From Roseovarius faecimaris (lineage in GTDB: Bacteria; Pseudomonadota; Alphaproteobacteria; Rhodobacterales; Rhodobacteraceae): 64,000 bases of DNA. The notes beneath the pieces were generated by a model. The model worked only from the letters and a program-made list of their open reading frames with translations, searched no databases and was not told the origin of the DNA. Shown here piece after piece: positions 1 through 7,894 of this stretch. The DNA lies in NCBI RefSeq assembly GCF_009762325.1, contig NZ_CP034348.1:3664501-3728500 (forward strand), read 5' to 3'. Both the position numbers and the translations under genes were made by a program. The number at the start of each line of letters is the position of its first letter. The first letter of the stretch is position 1.

Positions 1-465
1 CTCTGCTTGATGAGCCTGCCCGCGATAGGCTGGGCGCAGGGTGCGCAAATCGCCTTTGGCAACACGCAGCAGGACGCCGACGCCCCGGTGGAGGTGACGG
101 CCGACAATCTCTCGGTCAACCAGAACGACAACACGGCCGTGTTCACCGGAAATGTGCTGATCGGGCAGGGTGCGATGCGTCTGTCGGCGCCGCGCGTTCT
201 GGTGGTCTATCTTGCCGATCAGTCGGGGATCAAACGGCTGGAAGCGTCCGGTGGGGTCACTCTGGTCAGCGGCGATGATGCCGCAGAGGCGACACGCGCC
301 AAGTATGACATTGAGACAGGCATGATCGAGATGCAGGGCAATGTTCTGCTGGTCCAGGGCGTCAATGCGCTCACGGCGGACCGTATGTTTGTCGACACCC
401 AAGCCGGCACCGCGCGGATGAGTGGACGGGTGAAAACCGTATTGCAGCCGGAAGGCGGGCAGTGA
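1..465 (+). CDS. lptA: LptA-like LPS transport periplasmic protein (5' end cut)
   Basis: This is the 3' part of an OstA/LptA-family gene. LptA forms the periplasmic bridge that carries lipopolysaccharide from the inner-membrane LptBFGC complex to LptD. The frame is open through position 1, and the first visible residues are a hydrophobic stretch ending in a W-A-Q-G segment that looks like the tail of a signal peptide, so the start lies upstream of the window. The mature part has the repetitive beta-strand pattern of the OstA fold, such as LSVNQNDNTAVFTGNV and LEASGGVTLVSGDDAAEATR. It ends in a 4-base overlap with lptB, which implies translational coupling. The identification rests on the fold pattern and the lptB neighbour. 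Confidence 0.9.
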   Translation, partial: LCLMSLPAIGWAQGAQIAFGNTQQDADAPVEVTADNLSVNQNDNTAVFTGNVLIGQGAMRLSAPRVLVVYLADQSGIKRLEASGGVTLVSGDDAAEATRAKYDIETGMIEMQGNVLLVQGVNALTADRMFVDTQAGTARMSGRVKTVLQPEGGQ

Positions 466-1223
466 TGGCCAGGCCCGAACTGCATATCGCGCATGAAAAC
501 ACCGGCCTGCAAGTCAAGAACCTGCGCAAGAGCTATAACAAGCGCGTGGTGATCCGCGATGTTTCGCTGGAAACCCAGCAAGGCGAGGTAGTGGCCCTGC
601 TCGGCCCGAATGGCTGTGGCAAGACCACGACCTTTTACGCCATTGCCGGGCTGATCTATCCCGAGGGCGGGCATGTTCTGATTGACGGGCGCGAGGTGAC
701 CAACCTGCCGATGTATCGCCGTGCAAAGATGGGCATCGGGTATCTGCCGCAGGAGATGTCGATCTTCCGGGGCATGTCGGTCGAGGACAATATCCTCGCG
801 ATTCTCGATATCTCTTATCCGAATCGCCATAAACGGCGCGAGCGGCTCGAAGAGCTGCTCTCGGATTTCTCGATCGAGCATTTGCGCCGGGCTCCGGCCC
901 TGGCCCTGTCCGGCGGGGAGCGTCGCCGGGTCGAAATCGCCCGCTGCCTTGCGGCCAATCCGCGTTACTTGCTGCTCGATGAACCCTTTGCCGGGGTCGA
1001 CCCGATCTCGGTCGGCGATATCCGGCACCTCGTGGCTGACCTTAAAAAGCGCGGCATCGGTGTGCTGATCACCGATCACAATGTACGCGAGACGCTGGAG
1101 ATCGTTGACCGGGCCTATATCCTGCATGACGGTCAGGTTCTGATGTCGGGATCGCCCAGCGATGTGGTCGAGAACGAGAACGTGCGCCGGGTCTATCTGG
1201 GCGACAATTTTCGTATCTCTTAA
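465..1223 (+). CDS. lptB: LPS export ABC transporter ATP-binding protein LptB
   Basis: Cytoplasmic ATPase that powers LPS extraction by LptFGC. Counting from the GTG at 462, Walker A (GPNGCGKT) lies at about residues 48-55, the signature LSGGE at 149-153 and Walker B (LLLDEP) at 170-175. The length of about 252 residues is usual for the family. Two starts are possible, GTG 462 and ATG 465, and both overlap the lptA stop; the ATG is chosen. The missing membrane partners (lptF, lptG, lptC) are not in the window. A shared lptA-lptB operon is clear from the overlap. Confidence 0.97.
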   Translation: MARPELHIAHENTGLQVKNLRKSYNKRVVIRDVSLETQQGEVVALLGPNGCGKTTTFYAIAGLIYPEGGHVLIDGREVTNLPMYRRAKMGIGYLPQEMSIFRGMSVEDNILAILDISYPNRHKRRERLEELLSDFSIEHLRRAPALALSGGERRRVEIARCLAANPRYLLLDEPFAGVDPISVGDIRHLVADLKKRGIGVLITDHNVRETLEIVDRAYILHDGQVLMSGSPSDVVENENVRRVYLGDNFRIS

Positions 1224-1470
1224 AGGATCGTTCACGAAGCGCTGCGAAATGGTGCGCTGAACACCGATCATCATTGACAACAGCCTCGGAAAGCGCGTCA
1301 ATTGGGGTATGACATGTTGCACAATTGCGCCTCTGCTCCATACGCCCGCCTCGTCCGGGACTGGGCAAGGGCAAACCAGCGACAGGTCATCTTTCCTCAT
1401 TCAGGCCTGAAGGATCACTGGCGCGCCAGCACCATGACCCACGCCTGAAGACCCAATTGAAGGAGACGAA

Positions 1471-2034
1471 ATGCGCTATCAAATCAGTGGAAAACAGATC
1501 GATATCGGTGAAGCTTTGCAGACGCATGTCAAGCAGGACCTGGGCAGCGCTGTACAGAAATACGCGGAGCGCCCAACCGACGCGCACGTAATTTTTTCCA
1601 AAAGCGCCAACGAGTTCGTCTGTGAAATCATTGTGCACCTGTCCACCGGCCTGACCACCCAGGCCAAAGCGCATGCTCATGAAATCTATGAATCTTTTGA
1701 TAAATGCTGCGACAAGATCGAAAAGCAGCTGCGCCGCTACAAGCGCCGCCTGAAAGACCATCACAGAGACCGCGCTGAACCGGTTGAACTTATGGGCGCG
1801 TCCTCGTATATCCTCGCCTCTGAGACGGATGATCAGGAATCGGAGCCCGAGAGCCTGCAACCGATGATTGTCGCGGAGATGGAGACCAAGATCCCATCCC
1901 TGACAGTCGGAGAGGCGGTTATGCAGATGGAGCTTGCGGGCGCGCCGGTGCTGGTCTTCCGAAAGGAAGGGAAGGAAGGGCTGAACGTCGTATATCGCCG
2001 GGATGATGGCAATATCGGCTGGATTGACCCCTGA
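1471..2034 (+). CDS. hpf: Long-form ribosome hibernation promoting factor
   Basis: Binds the 30S decoding region in slow growth and, in the long form, drives 100S ribosome dimer formation. The 187 residues split into an N-terminal S30AE domain (about 1-105, starting MRYQISGKQIDIGEAL) and a C-terminal dimerisation domain (about 130-187, ending NVVYRRDDGNIGWIDP), so this is the long HPF type. A good ribosome site (aaggaga) precedes the ATG. The 247 bases after lptB hold no gene; a TTGACA at 1274-1279 lacks a convincing -10 partner. In many alphaproteobacteria rpoN lies between lptB and hpf, but it is absent here. A short GAAGG repeat in the DNA encodes the K-E-G-K-E-G segment. Confidence 0.95.
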   Translation: MRYQISGKQIDIGEALQTHVKQDLGSAVQKYAERPTDAHVIFSKSANEFVCEIIVHLSTGLTTQAKAHAHEIYESFDKCCDKIEKQLRRYKRRLKDHHRDRAEPVELMGASSYILASETDDQESEPESLQPMIVAEMETKIPSLTVGEAVMQMELAGAPVLVFRKEGKEGLNVVYRRDDGNIGWIDP

Positions 2035-2079
2035 GACTAGAGGCGGCGGCGCACCCGTCGCTTGCGGAGCAGTAGACCA

Positions 2080-2544
2080 ATGGATATGACGACGATCCTC
2101 AAGCCCGAGGCCGTCCGCGTGCTTTCGGCGGCCTCCAGCAAGAAACGTCTGTTTCACGAGCTGGGGGGGGTCGTGGAATCCGTCTATGGTCTGTCGCAAA
2201 GTAAAGCGGTCGAGGCACTCCAGGAACGCGAGAGCCTCGGCCCCACCGGCGTTGGTCATGGTGTTGCTTTGCCACATGCGCGGCTGGACGGGTTGAACGA
2301 CGTGGTCGGCGCGCTCGTACTCATGGAAAGCCCGATTGACTTCGACGCGGTGGACCGTCAGCCCGTGGACCTCGCCTTTGCCCTGTTTGCCCCGCATGAC
2401 GCGGGCGTGGAGCACCTGAAGGCGCTGGCGCTTGTCTCGCGCACGCTGCGGGATAAATCCGTTTGCAGCAAGCTGCGGGCCAATGCCGACCCGTCCACGC
2501 TCTATACCATTCTGACCGAAGCGGACTCGGTTCAGGCGGCCTGA
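2080..2544 (+). CDS. ptsN: PTS IIA-like nitrogen regulatory protein PtsN
   Basis: EIIA-Ntr protein of the regulatory phosphotransfer chain (PtsP-PtsO-PtsN), which in alphaproteobacteria influences potassium, carbon and polymer metabolism. It is a cytosolic protein of 154 residues. The phospho-acceptor is His66 in the motif GVALPHAR. ATG 2080 is chosen because GGAG lies 10 bases upstream; an in-frame ATG at 2086 and a TTG at 2062 are less likely. It follows hpf by 45 bases on the same strand, the usual pairing. It ends 4 bases before the convergent sulfotransferase gene, leaving no room for a terminator between them. Confidence 0.94.
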   Translation: MDMTTILKPEAVRVLSAASSKKRLFHELGGVVESVYGLSQSKAVEALQERESLGPTGVGHGVALPHARLDGLNDVVGALVLMESPIDFDAVDRQPVDLAFALFAPHDAGVEHLKALALVSRTLRDKSVCSKLRANADPSTLYTILTEADSVQAA

Positions 2545-2548
2545 GCGA

Positions 2549-3973
2549 TCAGCCCCAGGGCCTGAATCCAAACATCATGTAATCGCGCTGATAGACCTCG
2601 CTGACGATGGTTTCGATCTCGTCATCGTAAATCTCAGAAAGCGCAATTGGCTTGTCCGGCGCCGCCTGATCCGGGGCCGCCGCACGCGCATAACCCACCT
2701 GCCCGGCAAGCTGTGGCAGGACCTGATGCATCTCATCCTCGCGCACGATCAGATCGGGCAGCGCAAAGATCGACATCCCCTGGATCACGGCCGCTTGCGT
2801 GGCCCAATGTGCATCGACACGAATGCCCGTCTGCCCTGCCAGATTGGCCCGCAGGAATTCCAGAAATCCTACGAACGCGGCACGATGCGCCATCCGGTCA
2901 TAGTCATCCTCGGGGCGGCCCGGCAGCGGCACCTTGTAGAAATTGCGAAGGGTCTTGCGGATCTCGGTAAAGGTGCCCGGACCACGATTGAGAATCTTGG
3001 TGCAGAACGCCGCATGCGCCCGGGCCACCGGATGCCGGATCACCGTGAAACTGCGATGCCCCTTCTTGGCGCGCTTCCATTGGCGCAGGCTTTTCTGATT
3101 ATGCTTCACGGTAAGCGTCTTGGGCGGCACCTCGTCAAGCGCGGCCATCCAGCGCACCACTTCTGGCTCGGGGCCCGCGCGCACCGGCATGTACAGCAGC
3201 GGCGCATGCGCCCCGGTCACAAAGCCCGGCACGCCGGGCCCGCGCCGCGGTTCGAAATTGGGCGTGCGCGTCAGGTTGAACGTATCGACCCCGGCAAGGG
3301 CTGTCTGCATATCCTCGAAATTGGCCACCTTGTCCTGAAGGGACGAGGGGTTTTGCTTTTTCAGAGAGGAATCCAGCGCCTCCAGCCGCTCGCCAGAGCC
3401 CAGGAAGCGCGCCAGCCCGTTCATCACCTCCAGCGATTGCAGGTCTTCATAGGCCACATAAAACGCCGTCTGCCCGCTTGTCTGAAGCCGGTTCAATAGC
3501 ATCACCTGGAATTCCTGCAGGCGGGTGATATGCCGCTCGAATTCCACGCCGTCAAAGCTGACCTTGCTGTCCTTTCGGCGCTTCACATTGGTCAGCTTCC
3601 ACTGGCCCGTCGCTTGCGCAATCTTCCAGCTCACATAGCTTTCGGCCGGGTTGCGGGTGAGGATGATCTTGGCGCATCGCGGATCATCCAGCACGATATC
3701 CAGAACGCGCGGATCATGGTCATGAAAGAACCGGAAACCGCCTAGACCGTTGGAATACTCCTTGATCGTATTAATGAGCCGAGCCGGGTCTCCGTCGCGT
3801 GTCGCCTGGGTGACACCGAGAATTTCCGTGCTGTTGGGATAGCCGATGAAATGCGGGTTGAACGCCTCACCATGACAGGTGAAGCCGTCAAACGCATTCA
3901 GGTTGGCCTCCAGAAAGTTGGAGCCGGTGCGCATCTCGGCGAATACGACAAAATAGTCAAAAGGCCGGGACAT
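2549..3973 (-). CDS. Double-domain sulfotransferase (NodH-like plus second sulfotransferase-like half)
   Basis: Probable PAPS-dependent sulfotransferase acting on a glycan. The N-terminal half has a 5'-phosphosulfate loop (RTGSNFL, residues 15-21) and a 3'-phosphate segment (LTRNPAESYVSWK, 105-117), as in NodH/Stf0-type enzymes. The C-terminal half carries a second 3'-phosphate-type motif, IRHPVARAHAAFC (312-324), followed by a D-A-H-W-A-T-Q segment (387-393) like that of carbohydrate sulfotransferases, but I see no matching phosphosulfate loop in this half. At 474 residues it is about twice a single-domain enzyme. No signal peptide or membrane segment is seen. It is last in a run with the GT14 gene, 6 bases away, so both probably act on the same polymer. 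The substrate is unknown. Confidence 0.82.
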   Translation of the reverse strand: MSRPFDYFVVFAEMRTGSNFLEANLNAFDGFTCHGEAFNPHFIGYPNSTEILGVTQATRDGDPARLINTIKEYSNGLGGFRFFHDHDPRVLDIVLDDPRCAKIILTRNPAESYVSWKIAQATGQWKLTNVKRRKDSKVSFDGVEFERHITRLQEFQVMLLNRLQTSGQTAFYVAYEDLQSLEVMNGLARFLGSGERLEALDSSLKKQNPSSLQDKVANFEDMQTALAGVDTFNLTRTPNFEPRRGPGVPGFVTGAHAPLLYMPVRAGPEPEVVRWMAALDEVPPKTLTVKHNQKSLRQWKRAKKGHRSFTVIRHPVARAHAAFCTKILNRGPGTFTEIRKTLRNFYKVPLPGRPEDDYDRMAHRAAFVGFLEFLRANLAGQTGIRVDAHWATQAAVIQGMSIFALPDLIVREDEMHQVLPQLAGQVGYARAAAPDQAAPDKPIALSEIYDDEIETIVSEVYQRDYMMFGFRPWG

Positions 3974-3979
3974 ATCCGA

Positions 3980-5677
3980 TCACCGCACAAGATAGGGCTT
4001 GGGTGAATTCTGCGACAACCCGCCTTGCGTGTGAGATACCGGGAAATCACCCATAAGATAGGGGTGCATGCCCTGGTTCTTGAGGTTTTGCAGGAACTGG
4101 CCAAAGCCGGTCAGATCGGCCATTTTCGGCACCTCTGCCAGCCCGCGAAGGCTCTGCTGACCAATCTCGTCGATGATCGTCTGCAGCGGCTCCATCGGGG
4201 CCTCGACAAACTCCGCCATGGTCCAGATACGCACCCGCGCCTTCGTCCAGGGCGAGCGCAGCGTCTTCAGATGCTCGCTTTCGATCTGCTGCAACAGCGC
4301 CGCCTCCTGCCGGATATCCGAGAAGTTGCGGTTGGATTTGAAGAGCGGCACCGCCCAGGCCCCTGAGATCACCGAGATCTGCGCATTATGATCCTTGGCG
4401 ATATCCCATTCGATATCCTGCACATCCCGCGGGCCGAACTGAAAGCATTGCCGTTCACCGCGGGTGTTCCAGATCAGATTGGTCAGGAAGGCGCGCGGGT
4501 TGTAGTCGCGCAGTTCCGCACTGTCGCTCAGCGCGCCGTTCATCACCTCCTGCCCGTCGGAAAACTCGGCCCTGTCTGGAGCAAAAATATGCCCATGCAC
4601 CCGCGTGCGAGTGGTCTTGGCCAGCCAGCTTTCGAAGTTCTCAAACAGATCCGAGAACCCTTCGAACACGGAGTAGGGCGCGCAAGTCAGCCCGTTCTCG
4701 CGCCCCTCAACCGGAAAACGGCTTTGCATCAGAAGGCCGGGCCGCCCCCGCGTGCGCCGCTCCACCGCCTTGGCGAATATACGGTCGATTTTGCCCGGGT
4801 TCGGCTCTGTCCGTTTCATCGCACCCGAGGCATCGGTAAGAAAGGCGTCATAGAGCTTGTTCGCAAAGGGCCAGATCTTGCGCGCGACAAAGCAGTCGGA
4901 CCGCCGCAGAAGCTGTAGGTGATCATCATAGAAGATGTGCGGCTTGCCCTGATAGTCGAACTTGGACAGGGTCAGTGAACGGCTTTCGATCTGACGCGAA
5001 TAGAGCCGCGCGAGCGTTTGGAAATAGCTCTCATCCGGGATCCAGACACGCCGGAAATAGCGGTCATAGGTGGGGCGTTCCGGGTCTTCGAGGATTGCCG
5101 AAAGGGTCTGTCGGGTAAGGCACCACCATTGGCTGCCCATATGCGGGACAATCCCGTTGGGGATGCGCCGTTTGTAACGTACCAGCCGTTGCAACGCGAC
5201 ATAGCGGTCAAAGAGGTAGCGGTTCTTGCGCCAGGAAAACGGGAAACGCAGGGTGAACCGCTCCTGATCCAGACCGCCCATCGTCCAGGGCACATCCGCC
5301 GTCGTGGCGCTTTCGATGAAGTCCGTATGCGGGCGCTCTTCGAGATAGTCGATCAACTCCTGCACGGGCCGAAGCGGCAGGCAAGAGCCGGACGACAGAT
5401 ACACATGCCGCACCTGCGGAAACTCGGCCAGCATGATCTGGCTGGCTTCCTGTGTGGCCGCGACCAGCCCCCAAGTGCCCCACTCGCAGCGGTGCCTTTT
5501 GGCAAAGCGCACATCCGGCAGATCCGAGAGAGCATTTCGGAACTTCGCATAGGTCTGACGCGGGACCGATTTGTCTGCATGAATCACGATCGGACACCCC
5601 GACGCGGCCCAATGACGGGCAATCTGCTCGGCCCGGCCAAAGGCCGTATGCACCAGCATGATGATCCCGACACTCAC
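3980..5677 (-). CDS. GT14-type beta-1,6-N-acetylglucosaminyltransferase-like protein with long C-terminal domain
   Basis: Residues 1-270 resemble Core-2/I-branching (GT14) enzymes: the start MSVGIIMLVHTAFGRAEQIA, the segment HVYLSSGSCLPLRP and the later PHMGSQWWCLTRQT are typical. The remaining 290 or so residues form a separate C-terminal region that accompanies this domain in Rhodobacteraceae (DUF5928-like, from memory). No signal peptide or membrane helix is seen, so it is probably cytosolic or peripheral and adds a sugar from a UDP-sugar during surface-glycan assembly. It starts 17 bases after one glycosyltransferase gene and ends 6 bases before the sulfotransferase gene, so the three probably share a transcript. 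The exact linkage made cannot be read from the sequence. Confidence 0.82.
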   Translation of the reverse strand: MSVGIIMLVHTAFGRAEQIARHWAASGCPIVIHADKSVPRQTYAKFRNALSDLPDVRFAKRHRCEWGTWGLVAATQEASQIMLAEFPQVRHVYLSSGSCLPLRPVQELIDYLEERPHTDFIESATTADVPWTMGGLDQERFTLRFPFSWRKNRYLFDRYVALQRLVRYKRRIPNGIVPHMGSQWWCLTRQTLSAILEDPERPTYDRYFRRVWIPDESYFQTLARLYSRQIESRSLTLSKFDYQGKPHIFYDDHLQLLRRSDCFVARKIWPFANKLYDAFLTDASGAMKRTEPNPGKIDRIFAKAVERRTRGRPGLLMQSRFPVEGRENGLTCAPYSVFEGFSDLFENFESWLAKTTRTRVHGHIFAPDRAEFSDGQEVMNGALSDSAELRDYNPRAFLTNLIWNTRGERQCFQFGPRDVQDIEWDIAKDHNAQISVISGAWAVPLFKSNRNFSDIRQEAALLQQIESEHLKTLRSPWTKARVRIWTMAEFVEAPMEPLQTIIDEIGQQSLRGLAEVPKMADLTGFGQFLQNLKNQGMHPYLMGDFPVSHTQGGLSQNSPKPYLVR

Positions 5678-5694
5678 TGCTTACCGCCCTTCTC

Positions 5695-6705
5695 TCACGC
5701 CCAGTTCCCCTTTGACATCAGCCCGAGGATTTCTAATTGCCGCCAGTTTATATATTTTTCCGACCATTTGCACCAAAGGTCTGGAGTGTCTTCGAATTTT
5801 TCCGCGTAGGCCTTGTATTCGATGCTGCCGGAATAATGTTGTTTGCGCGTCAGCTCTTCCTGGGCCTTGGCGGTGAACGTGTCGAGGAACTTGGCATGCA
5901 GCAACACGCCGCTGGCCTTTTCCCCGCCCCATTCGTCGTAGGTCAGGTTCAGCCCGCGCGGCAGCAACATATGGGTTGAGCTTTCATAGGCATAGTTTCG
6001 GTGCCACTTGACCAGCGGGATCTTGTTGAGCGCCGGAGCCTTCTTGGGCTGCGTCGGGAAGAACACCCGCGCCCGCGGCCCGCCCTGGATCCAAAGGTTG
6101 CCGAACTTGTAATTCTTGGTGATCTGGTAATTGCCCGGATCGAACCACGCGGCTATCTCAATCGGATTCTGCCCGGGCCGATAAGGCACCGCGTCGATCC
6201 GGCCCTTGGGATACATATCGAGCAACATCGCACCAAAGCTTTTCACCTGGCTCACATCGAGCCAATCGGTGAGCGCACGAATGGGCCGTGTATCACAGAA
6301 CGGATAAACAAAAAGCTCATCCGGATCGACCACCAGTGTCCAGTGCCCGTGGCCGTATTTTTGCTGAAGCCAGTTCAGCCAATCCACCCCGAAACGCGCG
6401 CGCCTGTAGCTCGCCGTTGTGGACCAGAGAGAGACATCCGGCTGTTCCGCCAGATACTCCGCCCCCCCATCCGTACTGCCATTATCCACGATCAGGAAAT
6501 GCGAGACGCCCAGCTCGCGGTAGTATTTCAGGAAGTACGGCAGGCGCACATACTCATCGCGCAAAGTCGAAAACAGCAGGATATCGCCAGGTTTGATCTG
6601 CTCTGTCTGATCGACAACAGAACGCAGCGAAAAATGCTTGCGCCAGGCACGTATTTTCGCGCGCTTCCGGCGAAGCCGCATACGATATGACTGCCAGAGC
6701 TTCAC
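5695..6705 (-). CDS. Family-2-like glycosyltransferase, paralogue A
   Basis: Glycosyltransferase of the GT2/GT92-like group of 336 residues. The nucleotide-sugar motif DNGSTDG lies at about 74-80 and the acidic metal-binding motif VDPDE at 126-130. The N-terminus is very basic (many Arg and Lys in the first 25 residues) and may hold the enzyme at the membrane. It is closely related along its whole length to the gene at 6836-7858; shared blocks include GVDWL, SFGA, LDMYPKG and the C-terminal end GLMSKGNW. The 130-base AT-rich gap upstream suggests its own promoter. It probably takes part in making the glycan handled by the downstream GT14 and sulfotransferase genes. Confidence 0.83.
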   Translation of the reverse strand: MKLWQSYRMRLRRKRAKIRAWRKHFSLRSVVDQTEQIKPGDILLFSTLRDEYVRLPYFLKYYRELGVSHFLIVDNGSTDGGAEYLAEQPDVSLWSTTASYRRARFGVDWLNWLQQKYGHGHWTLVVDPDELFVYPFCDTRPIRALTDWLDVSQVKSFGAMLLDMYPKGRIDAVPYRPGQNPIEIAAWFDPGNYQITKNYKFGNLWIQGGPRARVFFPTQPKKAPALNKIPLVKWHRNYAYESSTHMLLPRGLNLTYDEWGGEKASGVLLHAKFLDTFTAKAQEELTRKQHYSGSIEYKAYAEKFEDTPDLWCKWSEKYINWRQLEILGLMSKGNWA

Positions 6706-6784
6706 CCATCAACTCCTGAAACGCGCGTGCAAGGACCGCGACCGCACTTTAGTCTCTGACACTTAATTAAACATTTTTCGAGGT

Positions 6785-6811
6785 CAATTGTTTCCATTTC
6801 GTGAACAATTG
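6785..6811. repeat. 8-bp inverted repeat in the AT-rich gap between the twin glycosyltransferases
   Basis: CAATTGTT (6785-6792) and AACAATTG (6804-6811) form a perfect inverted repeat with an 11-base spacer. On the minus strand it is followed by a TTGACC and an AT-rich run upstream of paralogue A. It lacks a U-tract for a terminator on the minus strand, so an operator or promoter element is as likely. The role is inferred. Confidence 0.45.
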
Positions 6812-6835
6812 CGCTTTTTCCGGGGGTTACGGGCG

Positions 6836-7858
6836 TCATATCCAGTTTCCCTTCGACATCAGCCCCATTGCTTCAAGCTGCCGCCAGCTGATCAGCCTGG
6901 TGGATTTTTCACACCAAAGATCCGGGTTCCGGGTGAGGCTGTCATAATACGTATCGTACAGGTCTGAATTGGCAAAATGCTCGGCCCGGTGCTTTTCCTC
7001 CGCCGAACGTTCGACGATCGTGTGCAGGAACTTTGTATGTAGAAGAATGCCCGAGGTCCGCTCTCCCCCCGCCTCGTCATAAACATGGTTGAGCTTGCGC
7101 GGCAGGATCGAATGAGATGAGCTGACATATGCGTAGCCCCTGTGCCACTTGACCAGAGGCGTTTTGCTCATCGTGGGCGCCCGGCGCGGGCGGTCGGCAA
7201 AGAAGACACGCGCCCGCACGCCCCCCTGGATCCACAGGTTTTCCAGATCGGGCTTTTTCTGGATCATGTAATTGCCGCCGTCGAACCAGGCGAGAATGTC
7301 AAACGGGTCGTCTCCTGCCTCATAGACCTGCGCGTTGAGCGGCCCTTTGGGATACATATCCAGCATCAGCGCACCGAAGGAACGACGGTCATGCCGGTCG
7401 AGCCATTCGGTCAGCGCGCGAAGGGGTCGCGTGTCATGATGCGGGTAAATCAGGATTTCATCCGCATCCACCGTCAGGCACCAATGCCCATGCGCATGGC
7501 GGTGTTGAAGCCAGGTCAGCCAATCGACCCCGAAGCGCGAGAGCTTGTAACTGGCGGGCGTTGTCCAGAGCGAGACATCGGGCTGTCTGGCCAGGTAGTC
7601 CCGGGTGCCATCGTCACTGTCATTCTCCACAATCAGGAAGTGATCGACCCCCAGGGCGCGGTGATGCGCCAGGAAATGCGGCAGGCGCACCATTTCATTG
7701 CGCATGGTCGAGAAAACGAGAATGTCATCCGGTCCGATCTGCGCGGTGCGGTCAATGACCGGGCGAAGCTGACGGCGTTTGCGGAACGAGCGGAAGAGCA
7801 GCCTGCGGCGCTTCCACCGCAAGCGATAGGCCAGTGACAGTTGCTTTAGCCTGTCCAT
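6836..7858 (-). CDS. Family-2-like glycosyltransferase, paralogue B
   Basis: A 340-residue glycosyltransferase with nucleotide-sugar motif VENDSDDG at about 78-85 and acidic motif VDADE at 130-134. It has the same basic N-terminus and the same C-terminal end (LMSKGNW) as its neighbour at 5695-6705, with more than half of the aligned positions seemingly identical, so the pair looks like a tandem duplication that has diverged. It lies 36 bases after galE and is likely co-transcribed with galU and galE, while paralogue A has a longer upstream gap. The different residue in the acidic motif (Ala for Pro) and the changes in the first motif could mean a different donor sugar, which is a guess. Confidence 0.83.
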   Translation of the reverse strand: MDRLKQLSLAYRLRWKRRRLLFRSFRKRRQLRPVIDRTAQIGPDDILVFSTMRNEMVRLPHFLAHHRALGVDHFLIVENDSDDGTRDYLARQPDVSLWTTPASYKLSRFGVDWLTWLQHRHAHGHWCLTVDADEILIYPHHDTRPLRALTEWLDRHDRRSFGALMLDMYPKGPLNAQVYEAGDDPFDILAWFDGGNYMIQKKPDLENLWIQGGVRARVFFADRPRRAPTMSKTPLVKWHRGYAYVSSSHSILPRKLNHVYDEAGGERTSGILLHTKFLHTIVERSAEEKHRAEHFANSDLYDTYYDSLTRNPDLWCEKSTRLISWRQLEAMGLMSKGNWI

Positions 7859-7894
7859 ATGTGCCCGTGCCTTACCGCCTCCGCTCCGTCTGTC

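Noticed and set aside
1274-1302. TTGACA upstream of hpf as a promoter
   Set aside because: The bases 17 downstream (gtcaat) are a poor -10; no better pair was found.
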